Of a stretch of DNA of 64,000 nucleotides, positions 35,945 to 44,764 are shown one piece after another. Source of the DNA: DAOTXS01 sp034435055 (GTDB lineage Bacteria > Chloroflexota > Anaerolineae > UBA4142); assembly GCA_034435055.1 (NCBI GenBank), contig DAOTXS010000097.1:62001-126000 (forward strand), given 5' to 3'. The translations under genes and the position numbers were made by a program. Each line of letters begins with the position of its first letter. Positions within the stretch are counted from its first letter, which is position 1. The notes under the pieces were generated by a model that was not told the DNA's origin, ran no database searches, and worked only from the letters and a program-made list of their open reading frames with translations.

Positions 35945-38296
35945 TTATCCTGCTCCCAAACTTGTTTCGATGCCGGACGCGCGGAACGCGCGCCCCGCCC
36001 ACGCGTACATCAAACCGATTGCCGCCAGCACGATGAAAATCAGAATCATCGAGTACGCGGCGGAAAGACTCATTCCGCCTTGTTCCACCTCGCTCATAAT
36101 CAACGCGGTCAAGATGGGCCATTTCGCGGACGAAAGGAAAATGATCGCGGAGAGCGAAGTCATATGCCGCGCAAAACTAAAAATCAAACCAGCGACGAAT
36201 GCCGGGAGAATCAGCGGCAACGTAACCTGACGAAAAGTGAGACTCGCGTCCGCCCCCAGGTTCGTCGATGCTTCTTCGATGGCTGGGTCGATTTGTTGCA
36301 ATGAGGCGATGCCGGCGCGCACCGATGCCGGCAAACTGCGCACCGCATACGCGGCGATGATGATGTACGGCGAGCCAACGAGCGCGAGCGTTTCGCCGTA
36401 AAAAGTTAGCGCGGCGCACACGGCGAGCAAAGCCAGCATTCCAATCACACGCGCGCGGTTAGCCCACGCGCTGATGATAAAGCCGGCAATCACGGTGTAT
36501 GTGAATCCCAGGATTGCGAGCGGCGGTTGAAAGAGTAAATTGATCCACGCCGCAACACTCGCGCCGGTCTTGGGCAAGATGTTGCCGCCTTGTTGCCGTC
36601 CCCAAACGCCAATCGGCGCGGTCAAATCGCCGATGAACAAACGCGAGAGCAAATATGCCGCCATCACGATCAAGATGATGAACGATGCTTGGCGCGTTTT
36701 GGGATTAGCGAAGAACAGACTCGCAAAACCGACGATGACCAAAATTGCCGCGAGTGCAACTGTCCACGTTTGTTGATCGATGACCGGCAAACTACCGAGC
36801 GGCGCGATCAGCGGATTGCTCATCAACGGCGCGCGCCCTTTTTCATCGAGGTTGAGGAAATTAATGCCCACGCCGATAAGTGTTCCGACGAGCATCAAGA
36901 TCACGCGTCCCCAAAATGAATTTGTGCTGGAGCCAACCAAATAATAAGCGAGAGCGACGAACGTAATCGCGACGATGATGAGCGGCGCTTGAATGAACGC
37001 GATGATGTAGCCGATGCCAAGAATCGTGCCGGGCACCGCGCCGCCCAGGTTCGACGCAAAATCGACTGCCTCTTTTCCGCTAAACGTTTTACGCACAACG
37101 AGATACGCGATGATCATTCCAACCAACCCGGCAATCGGCGTGGCGAATGCGGAGAGAAACGTCGTGTCGAGAATTGGCTTCAAGCCACGATCAATCGCGT
37201 TGCCGTAATGACTCAGGTCGAGCGTGTAATCGATACCCCACAGCCGCGTGATCGAGCCGAGGAAGATCGCGCCGTACAACGCTACGATCAACAGGAGTAC
37301 AAGAAAAGTAAAAGTGATGAAGGTCCAGCGGATCAGCGGTTCTTTGACAAAGCCCGCGCCGCCGCCCGTCGGTTTGCCGGTGACCGAGATGTACGATTTG
37401 CGCGAGACCCAGTAACGTTGCAAAAGAAACACGGTCAGCGTCGGCAAAAGCAGAATCAAGGATAATGCCGCGCCCTTTTGCTGATTGAATTCGCCGTTGA
37501 CCGCAATCCAGATCTGCGTCGAAAGCACCGTTACGTTGCCGCCGATGAAAATCGGATTGCCCAAATCGGCGAGCGCTTCGACGAACATCAAGAGAAACGA
37601 ACCGGCGATGCCGGGCGTCAAGAGCGGCAACGTGATCGTCCGGAAAATATGCCACTTGCTTGCGCCGAGCGCGAGCGCGGCTTCTTCCATCGAGGGATCG
37701 ATGCGTTCGAGCAAGCCGCGAATAATCAGATACGCAACGGGAAAGAACGTGATGATCTGGACAAAGATCAAGCCGTCGAGTCCATAAATATCGTTGACGC
37801 CGGGTTTGAATTGAATGTTCAAAATACCTTTGGAGACTAGTCCGGAGCGGCCGAACAAAAGAATCGTCGCCAGCGCGATGGCAAACGGCGGCGAAATTGT
37901 TGGCACAAGCGTGATGGCGTGAACGAGGCCCTTGAACGGAATATTACAGCGCACCATCGTGTATGCAAAAAGAAATCCGACAATCGTGCTCCCAACCGCC
38001 GCGCCGATGCCCATCTGAATGGTCCACCAAAAGATTTGTGTGTATTGCGCGGTGAAGGTGGGATTCACATAGTTTAAAAAATAATCGATGTTAAACGCGC
38101 CCGCATTCGGTTTGCCAGCACCGACGAAGAATCCCTGCCAGATGACGCGGACGAGGGGCCAGACGATAAAAGTGAGGATGAATGCGCCGGTGATCAACAA
38201 ACCGACGAGAAGCACCGGGTCGCGCGCGATGAGTTTGAATTCGCGATAACGGCGCACAAGCGAGTCGAACAGTGAGGAACGGGCAAGAGTTGTCAT
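35945..38296 (-). CDS. fused ABC permease (FbpB-like) with an extra membrane insertion
   Basis: 783 residues; FbpB-type fused permeases are usually about 520-560. Two MetI-type halves are present, with EAA loops EEAALALGASKWHIFRTITL (near 204) and EEASTNLGADASLTFRQVTL (near 674). The second half is split: VPGTILGIGY (about 421-430) and LVGSPYIIIAAY (about 639-650), normally adjacent, are separated by about 205 residues containing four or five additional hydrophobic segments. The insert is intact in frame. The permease would form the channel with two copies of the ATPase. Confidence 0.88.
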   Translation of the reverse strand: MTTLARSSLFDSLVRRYREFKLIARDPVLLVGLLITGAFILTFIVWPLVRVIWQGFFVGAGKPNAGAFNIDYFLNYVNPTFTAQYTQIFWWTIQMGIGAAVGSTIVGFLFAYTMVRCNIPFKGLVHAITLVPTISPPFAIALATILLFGRSGLVSKGILNIQFKPGVNDIYGLDGLIFVQIITFFPVAYLIIRGLLERIDPSMEEAALALGASKWHIFRTITLPLLTPGIAGSFLLMFVEALADLGNPIFIGGNVTVLSTQIWIAVNGEFNQQKGAALSLILLLPTLTVFLLQRYWVSRKSYISVTGKPTGGGAGFVKEPLIRWTFITFTFLVLLLIVALYGAIFLGSITRLWGIDYTLDLSHYGNAIDRGLKPILDTTFLSAFATPIAGLVGMIIAYLVVRKTFSGKEAVDFASNLGGAVPGTILGIGYIIAFIQAPLIIVAITFVALAYYLVGSSTNSFWGRVILMLVGTLIGVGINFLNLDEKGRAPLMSNPLIAPLGSLPVIDQQTWTVALAAILVIVGFASLFFANPKTRQASFIILIVMAAYLLSRLFIGDLTAPIGVWGRQQGGNILPKTGASVAAWINLLFQPPLAILGFTYTVIAGFIISAWANRARVIGMLALLAVCAALTFYGETLALVGSPYIIIAAYAVRSLPASVRAGIASLQQIDPAIEEASTNLGADASLTFRQVTLPLILPAFVAGLIFSFARHMTSLSAIIFLSSAKWPILTALIMSEVEQGGMSLSAAYSMILIFIVLAAIGLMYAWAGRAFRASGIETSLGAG

Positions 38297-38307
38297 ATGC
38301 GATTAAA

Positions 38308-38330
38308 AGGGGCGGGGTTACCCCGCCCCT
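38308..38330. repeat. perfect GC-rich hairpin between binding-protein and permease genes
   Basis: AGGGGCGGGG, TTA, CCCCGCCCCT. Placed so that it could trim or partly stop transcripts, raising binding-protein levels over permease, as is usual in ABC operons. No T tract. Confidence 0.65.
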
Positions 38331-38340
38331 ACAAGGTGAT

Positions 38341-39501
38341 TTATTTCGCCAGCGTTGCCGCGGCGATTTCATTGGAGAATTTATCGACGAAGGCGGTCTT
38401 GTTCTTGCCGCAATAATCAAAGTTGTAATTGATGAGTTTCACTTGCAGCAATTCGGGTTTGGGCGGGACCGCGCCCTTGATTGTCAAGCCCTGATAGGCG
38501 GTGTACTTTTTGCCCAGTTCCTGGGTCTTGGCTTCGAGTGCCCAATCGTACCACGCTTTGGCGAGATCGGGGTGCTTGGCGCCCTTGATGATGCCCATAC
38601 CGCCAATCTCATAACCCGTGCCTTCCGCGGGGAAACTTAGCGCCAATGGCAATTTGTTCACATCGATGCCGGCGACAATGTCGTGCGAGAAGACGACCCC
38701 CACGGCGGCTTCACCCAAGCCGACGTTTTGCACCGGCGCGGCGCCACTTTTGGTCCAGATCAAAACGTTCGACGCGAATTTCTTCATGTAATCCCAGCCG
38801 GCTTGTTCGCCCTTGATCTGGAGCACCGTGCACATGAAGGTGTACGAGGTACCCGACGACGCCGGATGCGCGATGACGATTTGTCCCTTGAGTTCCGGCT
38901 TGATCAGGTCGTCGAACGAGGTCGGCGGTTTGATGGCAGTTTGCTTGGTGTTTGTCGCAAAGCCGAGGGAGCCAACGTAGATGCCGACCCACTGCGGATT
39001 GGGATCGTTGTCCATCATCAATTTGGGATCGATGATGTTGGCATGCCCAGGGGATTTGTACGGTTCAAGCAGCCCTTCCGCTTTGGCGGCGATGAAAGAA
39101 TCGATGGGTCCTCCCCACCAAATGTCGAATTGGGGGTTGGCTTTTTCGTTGCGGATACGCGTCAACGATTCGCCGCTGGAAAGACGAATGTAGTTCACGG
39201 TTACGCCGGGATTCAGCGCCTCAAACTCTTTCTTCATACCCTGGCACCAGACTTCTTGCGGGGTGCAGAGCAAGTTGAGTTCACCCTTGAGCGGTGCTTT
39301 AGTTGGCACTGCGGTCGGCGCGGCGGTGGGCGGGACTGCCGTTGGTGCAACGGATGACGCCACGCTGGAACTGCTGGCAGGTGGCTTTGGTGCGGCGGTG
39401 GGCGGCGCGGCTGTTGGCGCAGGCGTTGGCGCCGGCGCACACGCGGCGAGCGCGACAAGCACCATCACGAACAAAACGAACAAAGTCTTACGGGGTTGCA
39501 T
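38341..39501 (-). CDS. lipoprotein substrate-binding protein of the ABC importer (Fe(III)-type)
   Basis: 386 residues. Lipobox LVALAAC places the acylated Cys near residue 21. A proline/alanine/threonine-rich linker of about 50 residues follows, then a periplasmic-binding fold of the FbpA/AfuA class (LNLLCTPQEVWCQGMKKEFE, FDIWWGGPIDSF, AHPASSGTSYTFMCTV). It hangs outside the membrane and delivers the ligand to the permease. First gene of the importer operon, with AAGGAGG upstream. Ligand inferred as ferric iron from the class of its partners. Confidence 0.88.
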   Translation of the reverse strand: MQPRKTLFVLFVMVLVALAACAPAPTPAPTAAPPTAAPKPPASSSSVASSVAPTAVPPTAAPTAVPTKAPLKGELNLLCTPQEVWCQGMKKEFEALNPGVTVNYIRLSSGESLTRIRNEKANPQFDIWWGGPIDSFIAAKAEGLLEPYKSPGHANIIDPKLMMDNDPNPQWVGIYVGSLGFATNTKQTAIKPPTSFDDLIKPELKGQIVIAHPASSGTSYTFMCTVLQIKGEQAGWDYMKKFASNVLIWTKSGAAPVQNVGLGEAAVGVVFSHDIVAGIDVNKLPLALSFPAEGTGYEIGGMGIIKGAKHPDLAKAWYDWALEAKTQELGKKYTAYQGLTIKGAVPPKPELLQVKLINYNFDYCGKNKTAFVDKFSNEIAAATLAK

Positions 39502-39566
39502 CTTTGCCTCCTTTTCGATTTTTATTTTTCTCCGAGGGGATGGTCGTGCGGGGAAATTACAATTAA

Positions 39567-39602
39567 ATCATATCACAATTCTATGCGGATTGCAAACGTT
39601 TG
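39567..39602 (-). promoter_or_regulatory. importer promoter with an overlapping palindrome
   Basis: On the minus strand TTGCAA (39595-39590), 17 bases, TATGAT (39572-39567). The -35 is overlapped by CAAACGTTTG (39593-39602), a perfect palindrome with the CG centre typical of LacI-family operators. No LacI-type gene lies in the window. Confidence 0.55.
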
Positions 39603-39615
39603 AAATCGGAGAATT

Positions 39616-40788
39616 TTAATCACGAAACTGGATAACGCCGAACTTGCCATTCACATTCCACGCCGGGTCTTGCGCGCGCAATTTTTCTGCGACGCCGGCG
39701 CGCAAGCCAACCAGCGGTTCCGATTTCAATGTCCGAAGCGCGACGATGGATACCGGGAAATGCGCGGACGCCGATTCAAACGATGTGGTTGGATTCCAAT
39801 GGCAATCGCCGATCAAACGTCGATAGTTTGCGTCGCCCTTGTTGATGACGATTGATGATCGCGCAAAAGTCGCGCGCAAATCGTTCGGCAGTGCGTGGAA
39901 GAAAAAGCCGGTCACCCAAAATGGATGATCGCTCAGAATCAAACGACCATTATCGATGGCTTGCGCCAACCGCGATGCTAATTGCCGCAAAGCCGGTGTC
40001 GGTGTTTGTCCCAGCGCATCGATAGATTGCATCACATCATCGACCATTGCGTCAGATACGAAAGTGGGATGCGATTTCAAATGCAAAAGGATTTCTTTGG
40101 CGATTTCCGTCCGCAACAGAAAATCAACTAACGCAAGATCAAAGACCAGCTCCGTGCCGGCGTTATCGCAAATGAAATCAATCTGTCCGCCGCGATGGGT
40201 GTGTAAATATTCCCACACTCGCGCCGAATCATCGACCAACAAATTTTCGCGTTCGTGATCTAGCGTAGCCGCTAACGATGGGGCGATGTTGTACATCGAT
40301 AGGTCAACGCGATTGCCCCACAAATCGGCGTGCAAAAGCAAGTGGAACGCGGCGCGCTCGTCGTTTGGCAATGAGTCGATCACTTGACTCACGGCGCGCA
40401 GTGCGCGGTTGGGCGCGAGTTCTTCGCGTTTGATTTTTGCGTACGGGTCGTGTCGATAAAACTTGCCGGGCTGAAAATAGCGCACGGCTTCCAGCAGTCG
40501 CCGATAGAAAAATGTTTCTGCCCAAAACCACGGCACCTCGAGCCAGGATTTGCCAAGATGCTCGCGCGCATGCTCGTCCCAAAACGCGCGGTCGTCCGCG
40601 ACTTCGTTCAACGCGCGAATTTTGCCATCGACAATTTCCCGGCGCAATGCTTTGAGCGCGGTAACCAGCGTGCGTGGATAATCATTCGCCGCGATCACGT
40701 CATCGATGATACGCGGGATGCGCGTTTCAAATGTCAGCCGCGCCCACGAGCCGGGTTCGGAGGTGTGAATAATCGGCGGCAGTTGCAT
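39616..40788 (-). CDS. DUF89/ARMT1-family protein (metal-dependent damage-control phosphatase type)
   Basis: 390 residues; ATG at 40788 overlaps the YbjQ stop as ATGA. Two family motifs are visible: DNAGTELVFDL (near residue 188) and the Lys-Gly-Asp block VINKGDANYRRL (near residue 316). The family hydrolyses phosphate from damaged or surplus phospho-metabolites with Mn or Ni; the physiological substrate here is unknown. The N-terminal part of the longer open frame is a shadow and is excluded. Confidence 0.85.
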   Translation of the reverse strand: MQLPPIIHTSEPGSWARLTFETRIPRIIDDVIAANDYPRTLVTALKALRREIVDGKIRALNEVADDRAFWDEHAREHLGKSWLEVPWFWAETFFYRRLLEAVRYFQPGKFYRHDPYAKIKREELAPNRALRAVSQVIDSLPNDERAAFHLLLHADLWGNRVDLSMYNIAPSLAATLDHERENLLVDDSARVWEYLHTHRGGQIDFICDNAGTELVFDLALVDFLLRTEIAKEILLHLKSHPTFVSDAMVDDVMQSIDALGQTPTPALRQLASRLAQAIDNGRLILSDHPFWVTGFFFHALPNDLRATFARSSIVINKGDANYRRLIGDCHWNPTTSFESASAHFPVSIVALRTLKSEPLVGLRAGVAEKLRAQDPAWNVNGKFGVIQFRD

Positions 40789-41117
40789 CACGCCGGTTCG
40801 ACGACGACGGCGGTGCCGTACGCCAATACTTCGGTGATGCCTTCCATCACTTCGTTCGCATCGTAGCGCATACCGATGATTGCGTTCGCGCCGATTTGTT
40901 GCGCGTGTTGCATCAGCAAATCGAATGCTTCGGCGCGCGCGTGTTCGCACAGTTCGGTGTAGATCGTGATGTTGCCGCCGAAAAGTGCTTGAATTCCGCC
41001 AGCCAGATTGCCTAGCGCGCTGCGCGAGCGAACGGTGATGCCGCGCACGACGCCAAGATTTTTGGCAACGCGATGTCCGGGAATTTCAAATGCAGTGGTA
41101 ACCATCGATACGTTCAT
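40788..41117 (-). CDS. YbjQ/UPF0145 family protein
   Basis: 109 residues, usual length. Family pattern: VVRGITVRSRSALGNLAGG, then ARAEAFDLLMQHAQQIGANA and IGMRYDANE. GGAGG lies six bases before the ATG. The family forms pentamers and has been called a heavy-metal-binding domain, but its role is not settled. Coupled to the DUF89 gene. Confidence 0.88.
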   Translation of the reverse strand: MNVSMVTTAFEIPGHRVAKNLGVVRGITVRSRSALGNLAGGIQALFGGNITIYTELCEHARAEAFDLLMQHAQQIGANAIIGMRYDANEVMEGITEVLAYGTAVVVEPA

Positions 41118-41131
41118 CGTTTCCTCCAGAG

Positions 41132-41195
41132 AATTGGACGCAGATGAACGCCTCTAAAATCAAAAAGTATCTGCGCTGGTCTGTGTCCAATTGAT
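41132..41195. repeat. palindromic intergenic repeat (GACGCAGATGAACGC family)
   Basis: AATTGGACGCAGATGAACGC faces GCGCTGGTCTGTGTCCAATT. It fills the gap between the LysM/M23 gene and ybjQ and could act as a weak terminator. Confidence 0.7.
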
Positions 41196-41198
41196 TTT

Positions 41199-42662
41199 TC
41201 ATTTTTGGCTATCTGCCACAATTCCGTTCTTCACATCGTCGCGGCAGTTGCACGCTTCACGTGTTTCCGCGCCGCGCGACATTTTTCCATCGTACTCTTG
41301 ATCGAGCGGGATGATCGTCCAGCCGGACAAAACCATCGGCAGTATTTGTGTGTCGATCCATTGGCCGTTGTACAGCCGCGCGAAATGGACGTGCGTTGAA
41401 TCTGCCACGCCGCCTTCGCACGACGGATGCCCGATGCGGTCGCCGGCGTTGAGTTGCGCGCCAACATTTGCGCGCCCGGCGCTGGCGATGTGCAAATACA
41501 TCAACGTCCAACCTTTACCGGGAAAATCGTCGTTGCTCAACGAAAGCACGACACGGCCATGTTCTGCGCGAATGATTTTTCCGGGCGCGGCAGCAACCGT
41601 CCACAGCCGCGAAGCGAAACAACTGCCGAGGACATCTTTCGGTGTAAAATCGACTGCCGCCCACGCATAATCGCCCCAGCCGCCGTGCGGTCCGCCGGTG
41701 TAATACCACATTTCGCCATCGTTCCACGGCAATCGCAAAGTCGGCTGTTTCAAATCGGCGGGAATCAACGGCTCGATGGCGTACTGAGTTGGATCGCCGA
41801 ACAATTTTCGGTACGTCGCGATAAAACCGGCGTCGCTGATTTGCGTTTGCCACGTGTTCCAATCGCACACTTGCGCTAGCACATTTTGGATCGCAACTGT
41901 TCCCGGATTAACCAACGAGCCGACGCGCGCGCGCGAACGATCTTTAAAACGCAATGCCTCGAGTCGCTTGGTGATTTTGCCATAGTATCCTTCGTTCAAT
42001 CGATTCGCCGCCCAACTCGCTTGCAGAAATAATCCTTGCCGATACCCGTCGGGATTGCCCAGCGGGTACGCCATTTGATTCGCGTTCAAAATCGATTGCG
42101 TCAGCCAGCCGGATTGAAATTCCATCAGCGCGAGCAAAACGCGCGGACCCACGCTGTAGCGTTCGGCGACGAGTTGAATGATTTGCGCGCCGGTCATCCA
42201 TTCGCCTTCGACTTTTTCCCGATACGCGGCGAGATAACCGTTGTACCGATTGGCGATTGCCGCAACGTCGAATGTGGCGTACGCCGGACTGTATACCACC
42301 TCGCTATCGGGCAATAATTGGGTGTCGGGCGCGACGCGCGAGACGACTGCCGGAATCTTCAATTGCTGATTGATCTGCAAGGCATTCGCGTTTGTCAAGT
42401 TGTTGACGCGCATCAACTCTTCAATCGAAATATCAAAACGCAGGGAAATGCTACTAAGCGTATCGCCGGCGCGCACGGTGTAGCGATCATAAATCGTAAC
42501 CGATACCGGCGTGGGAGTTGGTGGCGTGGGATTCGGCGTGGCGATCACCGGGATGCGCGTAATCCCGGGCGGTGCGGCAAGGTTGTTTGGGTTGGGGGAC
42601 GAGGTGCAAGCCGCAAGAGCAACGATTACTGAAAGCACCATCATCGAGCAAAAACGCATCAA
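41199..42662 (-). CDS. lipoprotein with LysM and M23-like peptidase domains
   Basis: 487 residues. Lipobox VIVALAAC near residue 19. A Pro/Thr-rich linker precedes one LysM domain (YTVRAGDTLSSISLRFD to QQLKIPAV, about 61-105). A middle helical region looks lysozyme/transglycosylase-like (LMEFQSGWLTQSI). The C-terminal domain resembles LytM/M23: GGPHGGWGDYAWAAVDF supplies the first metal-ligand region and STHVHFARL the HxH pair. Likely a cell-envelope hydrolase or its inactive relative; the first zinc His spacing should be checked. Confidence 0.8.
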   Translation of the reverse strand: MMRFCSMMVLSVIVALAACTSSPNPNNLAAPPGITRIPVIATPNPTPPTPTPVSVTIYDRYTVRAGDTLSSISLRFDISIEELMRVNNLTNANALQINQQLKIPAVVSRVAPDTQLLPDSEVVYSPAYATFDVAAIANRYNGYLAAYREKVEGEWMTGAQIIQLVAERYSVGPRVLLALMEFQSGWLTQSILNANQMAYPLGNPDGYRQGLFLQASWAANRLNEGYYGKITKRLEALRFKDRSRARVGSLVNPGTVAIQNVLAQVCDWNTWQTQISDAGFIATYRKLFGDPTQYAIEPLIPADLKQPTLRLPWNDGEMWYYTGGPHGGWGDYAWAAVDFTPKDVLGSCFASRLWTVAAAPGKIIRAEHGRVVLSLSNDDFPGKGWTLMYLHIASAGRANVGAQLNAGDRIGHPSCEGGVADSTHVHFARLYNGQWIDTQILPMVLSGWTIIPLDQEYDGKMSRGAETREACNCRDDVKNGIVADSQK

Positions 42663-42686
42663 GACTCCGAAAATTGAGATGCCGCT

Positions 42687-42714
42687 ATTTTATCAGTTTG
42701 TGGTGCGATGGCAA
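42687..42714 (-). promoter_or_regulatory. promoter of the LysM/M23 gene
   Basis: Minus strand TTGCCA (42714-42709), 16 bases, TAAAAT (42692-42687), about 25 bases before the start codon. Confidence 0.45.
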
Positions 42715-42743
42715 ATGTCGGGCGCACACGCAAATCGATTCTG

Positions 42744-42752
42744 TGGTATAAT
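42744..42752 (+). promoter_or_regulatory. extended -10 promoter of the carD gene
   Basis: TGGTATAAT, an extended -10 with a perfect TATAAT; the -35 is poor. Confidence 0.6.
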
Positions 42753-42790
42753 AGCGTTACTTGCGTATTAGGATTTGTGCGCGCGTTTTG

Positions 42791-42826
42791 TCGCCAGACC
42801 CTCGTATGGGCTGGCGCGTTTTTGTT
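42791..42826 (+). terminator. terminator-like hairpin in the carD leader
   Basis: CGCCAGACCC faces GGGCTGGCG with one bulged base, then CGTTTTTGTT. It lies between the -10 and the ribosome-binding site; the upstream gene is divergent, so it belongs to this leader. Confidence 0.6.
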
Positions 42827-42846
42827 CTGAGCGGAAAGGAGCAACG

Positions 42847-43338
42847 ATGACATTTCAAGTGGGCGATGCGGTGATTCATCCCGTGCACGGAGTTGGGCAT
42901 ATTGTTGGCATTACCGAAAAGCGATTGATCGAAGATCGCTCGCGGTTGTATTACGAGATCGCCACAGAAAAAAGTACCATCTGGATGCCTATCGAATCAT
43001 CCGCCACGATTGGGTTGCGGCGCGTGGTTGCCAAACGTGAGTTGGCGCGTTATCGCACTACGTTAAAAAGCCGCGCCGCACCGTTGAACGATAATCACAG
43101 CAAACGCCAAGCGGAGATTGCTCTCCGGCGAAAAGCCGGCTCGCTCAAGATTCTGTGTGAAGTGGTGCGTGATCTAACTGCGCGGAGCGCACGCAAACGG
43201 CTGACGCAATTGGACAACGATACGTTGCGAAAAGCGCGCGCGGAGTTGGAGCGCGAGTGGGCGGCGGCGGCAGGGATTTCGGTTGCCGATGCCAGCGCGG
43301 AAATCGAAGCGCTGTTGAAGGATAAACGACGAACGTAG
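42847..43338 (+). CDS. CarD/CdnL family transcription regulator
   Basis: 163 residues from ATG 42847 with AAAGGAG upstream. The N-terminal RNA-polymerase-interacting Tudor-like domain is clear (FQVGDAVIHPVHGVGHIVG, then STIWMPIESS). The C-terminal half is helical and basic, as in CarD proteins that bind near the -10 element and stabilise open complexes. It is a single-gene unit with its own leader hairpin, so it may regulate itself. Confidence 0.9.
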   Translation: MTFQVGDAVIHPVHGVGHIVGITEKRLIEDRSRLYYEIATEKSTIWMPIESSATIGLRRVVAKRELARYRTTLKSRAAPLNDNHSKRQAEIALRRKAGSLKILCEVVRDLTARSARKRLTQLDNDTLRKARAELEREWAAAAGISVADASAEIEALLKDKRRT

Positions 43339-43346
43339 AAGAAATC

Positions 43347-43379
43347 AAGGCGACGCATTGAGGTGCGTCGCCTTTTTTG
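43347..43379. terminator. intrinsic terminator between carD and aspS
   Basis: AAGGCGACGCA, TTGAGG, TGCGTCGCCTT and TTTTG. Serves the carD gene; the convergent aspS ends 48 bases beyond. Confidence 0.9.
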
Positions 43380-43426
43380 TAACGTGCGCTGAAACATAGT
43401 TTTGGGGTCGTGGACGTCCGCCGGTT

Positions 43427-44728
43427 TTACGGGGTCAATCGTTGCTGGTCGCGCGGAAACATCGTTGCCTCGCGCAAGTTAGACAAGCCGCACAACTGCA
43501 TCACGAATCGCTCAAGTCCAATCGCAAATCCACCGTGCGGCGGCATTCCAAATTTCATCGGCTCGAGATAATACGCGAATGGTTCGATGGAGAAATTGGC
43601 GCGGGCAAGTGCGGCGAGATAATCTTCGTAACGATGTAACCGCTGACCGCCGGTAACGAGTTCTGTTCCGCGAAAAAGCAAATCGAACGAGTACGAGTAC
43701 GTTGGTTCGGCGGGATCAGGGTGCGTGTAAAACGGCCGCTTGGCCATCGGATAACCGACGACAAAGAGAAAATCCGAGTTATATTTTTCGCGCGCCCATT
43801 CGCTAAGCCAGCGTTCGTGTTGCGGCGCGAGGTCAAGTTCGCCGCGACAATCCTCGCCGTATTTTTCAAAGATGAGTTGTTGCGCGTCTTTGAAATGGAT
43901 GTGTGGAAAGGTTTCCGGCGCGTCCGGCATTTTCACTTCCAACAATGCCAACTCCGCCGACTTGGTTTCCGCCAATCGCGTCAGAATGTGCCGCACGACG
44001 CGCGTGAGCATCGCCATCACCGTGAAATGATTTTCGATAAAACCGAATTCGACGTCCATACTGACATATTCGTTCACGTGCCGCGTCGTGCTGTGCGGTT
44101 CGGCGCGAAAGACCGGCGCGATTTCGTACACCCGCTCGAAAATCCCTACGCCGATTTGTTTGTAGAACTGCGGCGATTGCGCAAGAAACGCGCGTTTGCC
44201 AAAATAATCGACGGCGAAAACGTTCGCGCCGCTTTCGGTTGCCGACGCGACGAGTTTGGGAGATTGAATCTCGGTGAATCCTTCACCGTTGAGAAATTCG
44301 CGGAACGCCGCCATAATCGCCGCCGATAATCGCAACAACGCACGCTTGCGCGGATGCCGCAAGCCGACGGTTGCGTGATCGAGAAAAACGTCGAGCGATG
44401 TGTTGATGACCGGTTTGTTGAGTGGAATCGTGAACGTGTCGGTAACCGGCGCAATCACGTGAATCGCAATATCGTGCAATTCAAATCCGCTTGGCGCTTG
44501 GGATTCGGCGACAACCACGCCATCGATTTGAATCACGCTTTCGTTTTGCAAACCTTGAAGCGGCGCGAGCGCGTCGGCATCCTGGGTCATTGCTTGCGCA
44601 ATGCCGGCGCGGTCGCGCACCAGCACGAAATTGATTTTGCCGAGCGCGCGCAAATTGTGCAACCAGCCGGCAATCGTCACGCGCTCACCGACATGTTCGT
44701 GCAATTGGGTGGAAAGAATTCGTTGCAT
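43427..44728 (-). CDS. aspS: aspartate--tRNA(Asp/Asn) ligase, archaeal type
   Basis: 433 residues from ATG 44728 with GGAGGG upstream. An N-terminal OB anticodon-binding domain (RVTIAGWLHNLRALGKINF) is followed by a class II core with motif 2 YEIAPVFRAEPHSTTRH and motif 3 GGFAIGLERFVMQLCGL. The short form without the bacterial insertion domain and the end block EATMFPRD mark the archaeal/non-discriminating AspRS, which often also charges tRNA-Asn for transamidation. A T-box lies upstream. AsnRS is the main alternative. Confidence 0.88.
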   Translation of the reverse strand: MQRILSTQLHEHVGERVTIAGWLHNLRALGKINFVLVRDRAGIAQAMTQDADALAPLQGLQNESVIQIDGVVVAESQAPSGFELHDIAIHVIAPVTDTFTIPLNKPVINTSLDVFLDHATVGLRHPRKRALLRLSAAIMAAFREFLNGEGFTEIQSPKLVASATESGANVFAVDYFGKRAFLAQSPQFYKQIGVGIFERVYEIAPVFRAEPHSTTRHVNEYVSMDVEFGFIENHFTVMAMLTRVVRHILTRLAETKSAELALLEVKMPDAPETFPHIHFKDAQQLIFEKYGEDCRGELDLAPQHERWLSEWAREKYNSDFLFVVGYPMAKRPFYTHPDPAEPTYSYSFDLLFRGTELVTGGQRLHRYEDYLAALARANFSIEPFAYYLEPMKFGMPPHGGFAIGLERFVMQLCGLSNLREATMFPRDQQRLTP

Positions 44729-44764
44729 TGCACCCTCCGTTTTTTTATCCGCCAATCTTCACGA

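Noticed and set aside
43427..44728. Asparaginyl-tRNA synthetase
   Set aside because: GGQRLHRYEDYL and the end block resemble archaeal AspRS more than AsnRS, but the distinction rests on memory of the family and is worth testing.
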